A DNA stretch of 12,272 nucleotides from CAZIWJ01 sp964542855 (GTDB lineage Bacteria > Bacteroidota > Bacteroidia > Cytophagales > Cyclobacteriaceae): positions 1 to 12,272 of the forward strand of contig CAZIWJ010000098.1 in the NCBI GenBank assembly GCA_964542855.1, written 5' to 3'. A program made the translations under genes and the position numbers. Each line of letters begins with the position of its first letter. The first letter of the stretch is position 1. Shown in pieces: positions 6,131 through 12,272 of this stretch. The notes beneath the pieces were generated by a model, which was given only the letters and a program-made list of their open reading frames with translations, made no database searches and was not told the DNA's origin.

Positions 6131-7554
6131 TGGAAACGGGTACCCAGCAGAAAAAGCAATCTAGCCGGAAAAAGTGGTACGAACGTATGCCACACCCGGT
6201 AACCCTGCTATTTGGTATTATGGTATTCATGGCTGGTATGAGTTACATTTTGCCGGCGGGAGAATTTGAGCGGGAACTGGTCGATGGCCGTCAGCGGGTA
6301 ATTCCCGGCTCTTACCATACGATTACCCAAACCCCGCTTTCTATCCTGGATTTATTTCGCTCCGTTCCCCTCGGGTTCAAAGCTGCCATTGAAGTAATTA
6401 TGGTAGTATTTACCAGCGGCATCATGTTTGGTATCCTGAATAAAACCGGGGCCATTGAAAATGCTGTGGGCACGCTGGTAAAAAGCGTAGGTCATAAACG
6501 GCGCGAGTTCATAGTAGTATTTATGACTTTCCTGTATGGCTTAATGGGAGTAGCAATAGGCTACGAAAATAATATTGCTCTGATGCCGATTGCCGTAATA
6601 CTGAGCCTGGCCCTGGGTGGAGATTTAATGCTCGGAGCAGGGATCGGGGTTGGTGGAGTAACCGTTGGGTTTGGGTTATCGCCTATTAATCCTTATACAG
6701 TAGGTACCGGCCATAAGATTGCTGAAATGCCCCTTTTTTCCGGGGCTGAATTACGTTCGGTACTATGTTTGGCAGCCCTTTGCCTGCTGGCCTGGTACAA
6801 TTTGCGTTACTTCCGTAAAATTCTTCGTTCACCCGAAAGCAGCCTGGCCAGCGGCCTGGACAGTTCCGGATTAACCCTGTCGCACCCATTGGAAACTTAC
6901 ACAATTTCCCGCCGGAACTGGCTGGTGCTGGGTACATTTATTGCCGGCATAGGGGTAATGCTGTTCGGGATCTTCCGTTACCACTGGTACCTGAATGAAA
7001 TATCAGCTCTGTTCCTTATGGTTGCCATAGCCGGCGGTACGGTACACGGCATCAATGCTTCGGTATTTTCAGAAACAGTATTAAAGTCAGTAGCAAACAT
7101 TGCCCCGGGGGCCTTTATGGTAGGGTTTGCCAATTCAATAAGGGTAGTCATGGAAACCGGCAGTATTGGCGATACCATTGCCTTCCAGCTATCGGAAGTT
7201 CTGAATTACCTACCTACTTATACCTCCGCAATTTTCATGACGTTAGCCCAGTCGATTATTAACCTGTTAATCCCCTCCGGCAGCGGACAAGCCCTGGCTA
7301 CGCTTCCTATAATGATACCGGTAGGGGAAGTTTTGGGGCTAACCCGCCAAACTACCATCCTGGCTTTCCAGGTGGGTGACGGCGTAACGAACCTTTTTAA
7401 CCCAACGCTAGGTGGGCTCATAGCCATGCTCAGTGTTTGCCGCGTTCCATTCGATCGGTGGCTGCGATTTGTCATGCCCATGGTGGGAGTTATCATGATT
7501 ATCAGCTGGGCTGCCCTGGTGTTCAGTGTATATATAGAATGGGGGCCAGTGTAG
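6130..7554 (+). CDS. YfcC-family inner-membrane transporter (DcuC/ArcD-like superfamily)
   Basis: The protein has 474 residues and is strongly hydrophobic, with about 11-12 membrane segments; the first is near residues 22-41 after a basic N-terminus. A soluble loop with LPAGEFERELVDG.QRVIPGSY (41-62) is typical of YfcC proteins. Family landmarks include GYENNIALMPI (144-154), GLSPINPYTVG.GHKIAE (182-199), LIPSGSGQALATLPIMIP (380-397), and AFQVGDGVTNLFNPTLGG (412-429), the paired substrate-binding loops of this C4-dicarboxylate/basic-amino-acid carrier superfamily. Family is secure. Substrate is not: relatives are annotated for dicarboxylates, arginine/ornithine or peptides. It overlaps yicC by one base, so it is probably the last gene of the + strand cluster. 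Confidence 0.9.
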   Translation: METGTQQKKQSSRKKWYERMPHPVTLLFGIMVFMAGMSYILPAGEFERELVDGRQRVIPGSYHTITQTPLSILDLFRSVPLGFKAAIEVIMVVFTSGIMFGILNKTGAIENAVGTLVKSVGHKRREFIVVFMTFLYGLMGVAIGYENNIALMPIAVILSLALGGDLMLGAGIGVGGVTVGFGLSPINPYTVGTGHKIAEMPLFSGAELRSVLCLAALCLLAWYNLRYFRKILRSPESSLASGLDSSGLTLSHPLETYTISRRNWLVLGTFIAGIGVMLFGIFRYHWYLNEISALFLMVAIAGGTVHGINASVFSETVLKSVANIAPGAFMVGFANSIRVVMETGSIGDTIAFQLSEVLNYLPTYTSAIFMTLAQSIINLLIPSGSGQALATLPIMIPVGEVLGLTRQTTILAFQVGDGVTNLFNPTLGGLIAMLSVCRVPFDRWLRFVMPMVGVIMIISWAALVFSVYIEWGPV

Positions 7555-7685
7555 TGGCATAAGTATCGATAAAACAGTAAGAAGCCGCTTTACGGAGACC
7601 TAAGCTCACAAAATTCATCAGCAACGGGTGCACTGTAAAGGCAGTCGTACTGGTTAATTCCGAAATATTTATGATCCCGGCCATC
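7555..7685. other. Convergent intergenic gap, no clear terminator
   Basis: The 131 bases between the transporter stop and the porin stop hold no evident gene. Only 4-bp competing stems are visible (for example ACTG/CAGT at 7632-7645 and CAGT/ACTG at 7642-7652), with no T-run, so a classical intrinsic terminator is not supported although convergent transcription must end near here. Confidence 0.5.
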
Positions 7686-9653
7686 CTAGTCGAAGAAGTA
7701 CCAATCTACCCCGATATCGAATACCCTGGGCTGGCCGGTGTAAAAAGGGTGGGTGAAGTAACCATTTTCCGGAATCCCCTGATTTACCTGGGGTAGCCTG
7801 ACGTAAATCCGGGTGTTGCGTACTTTCAGGGCAAGGAAAAAATCAGCCCTAATTTCCTGGGGTACCAGTCCGAATCCGAAGATGTCTTCATTTCCGCGAA
7901 CAAAAAACTGCTGAATGGCAATGTCGTACTCGTACCCGCTGTAAGCCGTTTTGTAGTGCATATCCAAACCGGCGTGTAAAATAATTTTTCCATTCAGGAA
8001 GGTGCGGTCGTAATACAGCTTGCTGTTTATAAACAGATCGGGAATGCTGTATGCCCGGCGGGCCGATCCGCTGGTAAGGGTATAAATAGTCCGGGTGTCG
8101 AGGTGGAAGTAATTCAGGAAGCGCAAGCCCAGGTATATTTCAGGGGAAATGAACTGTACGGCGCCGGCTGCCTGGGTAGCTACTGACTGTCGGCTTTGGG
8201 GCAGGGCATTGCGCTCGTAGAAAACGGGCCGGTTCACGTTAGTAAGCGATAGCCCCGGAAGAAAGTCTATGTTGCTGGTTTTCAGCTTTAAGTTTCCGCT
8301 AATCTGGTTAGCTGCGTACGATTCCAGGTTATTGATCCAGAAGTTGTGATTTCCCAAATAGCCCTGTTCCAGGTAGCTGGGCAGGGCAAGGATGCTGCGG
8401 TAACGGGCTTCAAGCAGCGGGGTTTGCAAACGGGCATCCAGGTTGAAGTTTCCGGGCAGCAGGTACTCGAGTTCCCCTTCCAGCCGGATTACTTCCGTAA
8501 TATCAAAACCCAGCCTTCCGCCGGCAAAGATTTCGTTATCCTGCCGGCGCGCTATTGCCCCGTTAATGGGGGCGGGAGGAGGGCGATCGAATGTGAGGAA
8601 GCGGTGTTTAAAATAGAAGCTGTAATACAACTGGTTAATGCTTCCTTTAATACCGGCTTCGTTCACGGTGGCATCGTAGGTGCTGATATCTTTAGTGGTA
8701 TCGGTGCGAAGCAGGAAGCGGCTAAAATACTCGTCGGTAGGGCCATTGGCCACGTACGTAAACGAATTGTCCTGCCTAATCTGGTCGAAGCGATGGTACA
8801 CCTGCAGTTCGTTAAACAGCCTGTACTCCTGGTAAAAGTGAATGTAATTCCTGATCTCGTTGCTATTGGCTACGTTCCGGAGCCATACGTTGGCATCTTC
8901 GTACTCGAACAGGTCGTCGAGGTTAAAATCATTCAAAACCGGCCGAACACCTCCGGATTCTTCTACTTCGTGGTTCATCCAGGAGAAAAATCCCAGCGCA
9001 CGGTACCTTTCATTGCGGCTGGTATAATTAGCATGTACCTGGATGCCGGTGGAAACCGTACGCCGGTCGCCCTGCGTATTGCTGGCCCCGAGTTGCTTGT
9101 CGATGGCATAGCGGGTAAACCCCAGGCTTACGTTTAGCTGCGGACCAATATTTCGGCTAATGGTAACTTCAGATACGGTGCGGCCATTTCCCCCAAAGGC
9201 CCCTAATACGCTAATAAAAGGCGATTGCGTATTGTAGTACCGGTTATCTTCCGGCTTTTTAGCGTACAAATTAAATGCATTGAAGCCGGGCGTTCTTCCC
9301 GGGGTTTCGGGAAACTGAAAGAATACCGGGCGAGCTGCAGTTCCGATGGTACCCAGGTCCTGGTAACGGTTTTGAGCGCGCTGAACCGGGTTAAAGTAAT
9401 TATAAATCTGGTCGGGTACAGTATCGAGGGGTTGCAAGTTGGTACGATTGTAAAGCAGGTCGCGTTCAGTGATGAAACGGGTAGTGGTTGGGCCGTACTG
9501 CACGGTATCTTCTTCTTTTTCTTCGGCCAGTTCAGAATCTTCGGGAACCTGTGCGCGGTTTCCCCCGCTTCGGTTAAACTGATCGAATTGCCGCATCTGG
9601 GCCTGCGTACCCAGGCTAAAAACAACAAAAATAAAGAGGAAGCAATTACGCAT
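7686..9653 (-). CDS. Putative outer-membrane beta-barrel porin (Bacteroidota putative-porin family)
   Basis: The protein has 655 residues from the ATG at 9653. A TTG 11 codons upstream is also in frame, but the ATG puts the signal peptide MRNCFLFIFVVFSLGTQA|Q at the very start. After a charged, low-complexity stretch (EDSELAEEKEEDTVQYG), the rest is rich in alternating, aromatic-ended strands typical of outer-membrane barrels, and the chain ends in DWYFFD, near the expected C-terminal aromatic beta-signal. PETPGRTPGFNAFNLYAK and QSPFISVLGAFGGNGRTVSEVTISRNI resemble the Bacteroidota putative-porin family. It probably forms a channel; its cargo is unknown. Its first codons overlap the lpxK stop by 8 nt (ATGCGTAA), so translation is likely coupled. 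Length and order suit known relatives; the exact family needs a profile search. Confidence 0.85.
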   Translation of the reverse strand: MRNCFLFIFVVFSLGTQAQMRQFDQFNRSGGNRAQVPEDSELAEEKEEDTVQYGPTTTRFITERDLLYNRTNLQPLDTVPDQIYNYFNPVQRAQNRYQDLGTIGTAARPVFFQFPETPGRTPGFNAFNLYAKKPEDNRYYNTQSPFISVLGAFGGNGRTVSEVTISRNIGPQLNVSLGFTRYAIDKQLGASNTQGDRRTVSTGIQVHANYTSRNERYRALGFFSWMNHEVEESGGVRPVLNDFNLDDLFEYEDANVWLRNVANSNEIRNYIHFYQEYRLFNELQVYHRFDQIRQDNSFTYVANGPTDEYFSRFLLRTDTTKDISTYDATVNEAGIKGSINQLYYSFYFKHRFLTFDRPPPAPINGAIARRQDNEIFAGGRLGFDITEVIRLEGELEYLLPGNFNLDARLQTPLLEARYRSILALPSYLEQGYLGNHNFWINNLESYAANQISGNLKLKTSNIDFLPGLSLTNVNRPVFYERNALPQSRQSVATQAAGAVQFISPEIYLGLRFLNYFHLDTRTIYTLTSGSARRAYSIPDLFINSKLYYDRTFLNGKIILHAGLDMHYKTAYSGYEYDIAIQQFFVRGNEDIFGFGLVPQEIRADFFLALKVRNTRIYVRLPQVNQGIPENGYFTHPFYTGQPRVFDIGVDWYFFD

Positions 9654-10701
9654 TTGCGAGGAAGGTATTCGTTTTCCGAAGCACAAAATTATTAAAAGCA
9701 GGGTTACCGCCCAGAAAAGAAACAGAAATTGGTAAATAATAAACGGGTAACGGCCTCAAAGCTTCAGAATAAGGATTATTTACCAGCTTGGAACGATCTT
9801 TTTCCGTGGTCAGTATGCCACAGCCCGGATGATTTTTCGCCAGTTGTTGCAAACGTTGTAAATCGCCCGGCTTGTAATGATGATGATCGGGAAAAGCGAG
9901 GTGTTCAATGACCGAATAGTGCTGGCTTACATACTGGTAAAAAGCCTGGTTTTGGGCGATGCTGCTAAGTAAAATAAATTCAGCAGGCATGGTTTCAGTG
10001 CCCTGAAATACCGGTTCCGGGCGATGGTAAATAACCGTGGAGAAGAATACCGGGCAATTGGTATGGATATATTTTCGGGCTTTATTGCTTATTCGTTCCA
10101 TTTCCGCTGCGTCTAACCGGTCAGGGCATTTGGTAATGATTAGGGCATCGGCCCGGTTGGCACCTTTACGCGATTCGCGCAGCCAGCCCGAAGGGATAAC
10201 AAAGTCATTATAAAAAGGCTCCCGGTAGCGGGTAAGTAAAATATTCAGGTGGCGGCCTATAGCCCGGTGCTGGTAAGCGTCGTCGAGAAGAAGTACGCGG
10301 GTAGCGGGGTAACTTTCCAAAAGCTGGCGGGCTGCATGAACCCGTTTTTCACCGACCGCAACCGGTAAGCGCTTGCCAAAGCGGAGTACGTACTGGAAGG
10401 GCTCATCGCCCAGTGTACGGGCGTTATCCTGTTCACCGGCAACGATTACCCCCTTTGTTTGGCGTTTATAGCCCCGGCTAATGATAGCCGTATTGAACCG
10501 TTCAGCTAACAGGTTAGCCAGGTAAGTGATGTGAGGGGTTTTTCCCGACCCGCCTACATTCAAATTGCCCACACTAATGGTATAAACGGGGAAATGCTCA
10601 ACAGTGAAACCCCCGCGGCTGTAGAGTACATTCCTCAATTGGGTAATAAGTTGATAAAGTAACGTGAAAGGAAAAAGGAAAAAAGCCCGCAGGTTTAGCA
10701 C
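9646..10701 (-). CDS. lpxK: Tetraacyldisaccharide 4'-kinase
   Basis: The protein has 351 residues. LpxK phosphorylates the 4' position of the lipid A disaccharide precursor at the inner face of the cytoplasmic membrane. The N-terminal amphipathic/hydrophobic segment (LRAFFLFPFTLLYQLI) serves as membrane anchor. The Walker A loop is GNLNVGGSGKTP (45-56), followed by ISRGYKR (74-80), GDEP (98-101), and the Walker-B-like LLLDDAYQHR (137-146), where many homologues have DDGFQHR. PSGWLRES (170-177) and TEKDRSKL near the C-terminus are also family hallmarks. The start is GTG, with the next upstream in-frame codons lacking an ATG before a stop; it gives the right length. lpxK and the porin overlap by 8 nt. 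Its promoter must lie in the 57-bp gap shared with the divergent nif3-like gene. Confidence 0.96.
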   Translation of the reverse strand: MLNLRAFFLFPFTLLYQLITQLRNVLYSRGGFTVEHFPVYTISVGNLNVGGSGKTPHITYLANLLAERFNTAIISRGYKRQTKGVIVAGEQDNARTLGDEPFQYVLRFGKRLPVAVGEKRVHAARQLLESYPATRVLLLDDAYQHRAIGRHLNILLTRYREPFYNDFVIPSGWLRESRKGANRADALIITKCPDRLDAAEMERISNKARKYIHTNCPVFFSTVIYHRPEPVFQGTETMPAEFILLSSIAQNQAFYQYVSQHYSVIEHLAFPDHHHYKPGDLQRLQQLAKNHPGCGILTTEKDRSKLVNNPYSEALRPLPVYYLPISVSFLGGNPAFNNFVLRKTNTFLANA

Positions 10702-10758
10702 AAAGAAAGGGGTTAGGCGTTATATAATAGAGGACAACAAATAAAACCACTACTTTTT
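10702..10758. promoter_or_regulatory. Short divergent promoter region for lpxK and nif3-like gene
   Basis: The 57 bases between two divergent starts are AT-rich, with GTTATATAATAG at about 10719-10730. Both genes could be controlled from here, so the regulatory regions must overlap. No perfect TAnnTTTG element is present on either strand; TTTATTTG on the minus strand is a one-mismatch form. Neither start has a purine-rich Shine-Dalgarno sequence that I can support. Confidence 0.3.
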
Positions 10759-11859
10759 ATGGCAGTAAATATACAGACTATCACCCGATATCTTGAACAA
10801 CTGGCCCCATCTGCTTACCAGGAATCGTACGATAACAGTGGGCTTATTTGTGGAAACCCATTAAGCCAGGTAACAGGCATATTGTGCAGCCTCGATGCTA
10901 CCGAAGCCGTAGTTGATGAAGCCATCCGGGAGGGCTGTAACCTGGTAGTTGCCCACCACCCGATAGTTTTCAAAGGACTAAAGAGCATAACCGGCCGGAA
11001 TTACGTGGAGCGCACGATTATCAGGGCCATTAAACACGATGTGGCAATTTATGCTATTCATACCAACCTGGACAATATATCGACCGGAGTGAACAAAAAA
11101 ATTTCAGATATACTCGGGCTAACGAATACCCGGGTGCTGGCCCCAAAGCCTTCTATCTTGAGGAAACTGACTACGTTTGTGCCACTTGAAAACACCGGGC
11201 AGGTATTAAATGCCCTGAGCGAGGCAGGAGCCGGGAATATCGGTAATTATAAAAATTGCAGTTTTCAACTGGAAGGAAAGGGTACCTTTCAACCCACAGC
11301 TGAAGCTAATCCACACATCGGGGAAGCTGGTAAGCTGGAACACGTAAAGGAAAACCGGGTAGAAGTATTATTCCCGGCCGTGCACACCGATTCGGTTTTA
11401 CGAACGCTGAAGGCCACTCATCCGTATGAAGAAGTAGCCTATTACTTACACGAACTGGTTAACGATAACCAGGAGGTGGGAAGCGGAATGATTGGTAAAC
11501 TTCCGCAGGGCATGGAAGTAGAAGAATTTCTAACGTCGTTGAAAGAAAAATTGAACCTGCCGGTAATTCGCCACACCGCCCTTGTTCGTAAGGAAATTAA
11601 TAGCGTAGCCGTGTGTGGTGGAGCAGGTAGTTTTTTGCTTAAACATGCTTTACGGCAACAGGCCGATGTATTCATCACCGCAGATTACAAGTACCACGAG
11701 TTTTTCGATGCCGATGGAAAAATCATTATTGCCGATATTGGCCACTACGAAAGTGAGATATTTACAAAGGATTTACTAAAAGAACTATTATCAGAAAAAT
11801 TTGCTAATTTTGCGGTTCGCACTGCAAAAACAGTCACGAACCCTGTACTCTATTTTTAA
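10759..11859 (+). CDS. Nif3-like dinuclear metal-centre protein (DUF34) with central PII/CutA-like insert
   Basis: The protein has 366 residues, the longer form of the NIF3/YbgI family. The N-terminal part shows SYDNSGL (23-29), the metal ligands His66-His67 in VVAHHPIVFK, and HTNLD (101-105, Asp105). The central insert, about residues 137-235, contains KLTTFVPLE...VLNALSEAGAGNIGNY and ends in HPYEEVAYYLHELV (221-234); this is the PII/CutA-like domain of the 360-370-residue members, absent from the 247-residue E. coli YbgI. The C-terminal part restores the core with VAVCGGAGSF (283-292), TADYKYHEF (307-315) and DIGHYESE (326-333), where His329 and Glu333 complete the dimetal site. The biochemical role is unsettled (proposals include GTP cyclohydrolase-like and metal- or cofactor-related roles). 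It probably shares a transcript with the zinc-ribbon gene 3 bp downstream, a common Bacteroidota pair. Confidence 0.94.
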   Translation: MAVNIQTITRYLEQLAPSAYQESYDNSGLICGNPLSQVTGILCSLDATEAVVDEAIREGCNLVVAHHPIVFKGLKSITGRNYVERTIIRAIKHDVAIYAIHTNLDNISTGVNKKISDILGLTNTRVLAPKPSILRKLTTFVPLENTGQVLNALSEAGAGNIGNYKNCSFQLEGKGTFQPTAEANPHIGEAGKLEHVKENRVEVLFPAVHTDSVLRTLKATHPYEEVAYYLHELVNDNQEVGSGMIGKLPQGMEVEEFLTSLKEKLNLPVIRHTALVRKEINSVAVCGGAGSFLLKHALRQQADVFITADYKYHEFFDADGKIIIADIGHYESEIFTKDLLKELLSEKFANFAVRTAKTVTNPVLYF

Positions 11860-11862
11860 ATT

Positions 11863-12272
11863 ATGGAAGTAAAATCGTCGCAGCAACAAAGTGTTGCCAA
11901 AAAACTGGAAGCGTTAAAGAACCTTCAGCAAATAGATTTATCGCTCGATGAAATCGTAAAAATGAGGGGAGACCTTCCGGAAGAAGTAAAAGACCTGGAA
12001 GACGAAATCGCCGGATATCAAACCCGGCTGGAAAAGCATAAAGAACAGCTGGCTGCCCTGGAGCAGGAAGTGTCCGACAAGAAATCTGCGATCAAGGAAT
12101 CAGAAGCCATGATCAAGAAGTACGAAGAGCAGCAGATGAACGTACGGAATAACCGGGAATACGATGCCATTACCAAAGAAATAGAGCTCCAGAACCTGGA
12201 GATCCAGATTTCTGAAAAACGCATCAAGGAAGCCAGGGTTAAAATAGAAGCCAAGAAAGAAGAGCTTGGCGT
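11863..12272 (+). CDS. Coiled-coil C4 zinc-ribbon protein (CT398/DUF164-like), 3' end missing
   Basis: The frame starts at the ATG 3 bp after the nif3-like stop and runs open to the right edge (136 codons plus two bases). The visible part is almost all charged heptad-rich helix (LPEEVKDLEDEI, YQTRLEKHKEQLAALEQEV, and so on), predicting a long antiparallel coiled coil. The block NVRNNREYDAITKEIELQNLEIQISEKRI (about residues 93-121) is the conserved core of the CT398-like family that carries a C-terminal C4 zinc ribbon; that ribbon would lie beyond the window. The function is not established; C. trachomatis CT398 has been reported to bind a sigma factor and flagellar-type proteins. The tight spacing to nif3 implies joint translation. 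Confidence 0.88.
   Translation, partial: MEVKSSQQQSVAKKLEALKNLQQIDLSLDEIVKMRGDLPEEVKDLEDEIAGYQTRLEKHKEQLAALEQEVSDKKSAIKESEAMIKKYEEQQMNVRNNREYDAITKEIELQNLEIQISEKRIKEARVKIEAKKEELG

Noticed and set aside
7632..7652. Possible terminator hairpins in the convergent gap
   Set aside because: Stems are only 4 bp, compete with one another and lack a T-run.
8346..9137. A 263-codon + strand open frame antisense to the porin
   Set aside because: The valine/glycine-rich translation has no signal peptide or motif; the porin frame on the other strand is complete and convincing.
1..12272. CRISPR arrays, insertion sequences, tRNA/rRNA genes, toxin-antitoxin or defence islands
   Set aside because: No regularly spaced repeats, transposase motifs, terminal inverted repeats or tRNA-like folds were seen; nearly all sequence is accounted for by recognisable chromosomal genes.

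Overview
The window reads as chromosomal DNA of a Bacteroidota bacterium, most likely order Cytophagales. The evidence is a Bacteroidota-type putative porin, an ECF sigma factor followed by a small anti-sigma-like protein, a perfect TAnnTTTG promoter element, little Shine-Dalgarno signal before the starts, and the nif3 / C4-zinc-ribbon pair next to lpxK and the porin. The genus cannot be fixed from sequence reading alone. Most of the window is ordinary core-type chromosome. No insertion sequence, CRISPR array, tRNA or rRNA was seen.

Layout. Positions 1-162 hold the broken N-terminal part of a Uma2-family (PD-(D/E)XK-like) protein on the + strand, which stops soon after its first conserved block. 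Two tightly spaced minus-strand genes follow (read right to left): a secreted S9 prolyl-oligopeptidase-like peptidase (3389-1521), then a secreted amidohydrolase of the imidazolonepropionase / Xaa-Pro dipeptidase type (1514-249). A 321-bp divergent intergenic region (3390-3710) separates them from a + strand cluster: ECF sigma factor, small anti-sigma-like protein, guanylate kinase (gmk), YicC endoribonuclease, and a YfcC-type transporter (3711-7554). After a 131-bp convergent gap comes a minus-strand pair, lpxK (10701-9646) and an outer-membrane putative porin (9653-7686), whose ends overlap by 8 nt. Divergent from lpxK, the + strand carries a Nif3/DUF34 metal protein and the start of a coiled-coil zinc-ribbon protein that runs off the right edge.

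How the genes work together. The peptidase and amidohydrolase look like a periplasmic or surface peptide-degradation pair. The sigma cluster could place nucleotide supply (Gmk) and RNA decay (YicC) in the same transcript as a stress-type sigma factor. lpxK and the porin are both envelope genes and probably translationally coupled.

The point most worth checking is the small protein after the sigma factor. It aligns by eye with zinc-binding (ZAS) anti-sigma factors but has lost both cysteines of the Hx3Cx2C motif (now His-x3-Trp-x2-Leu). I did not see a wholly new multi-gene system in this window.
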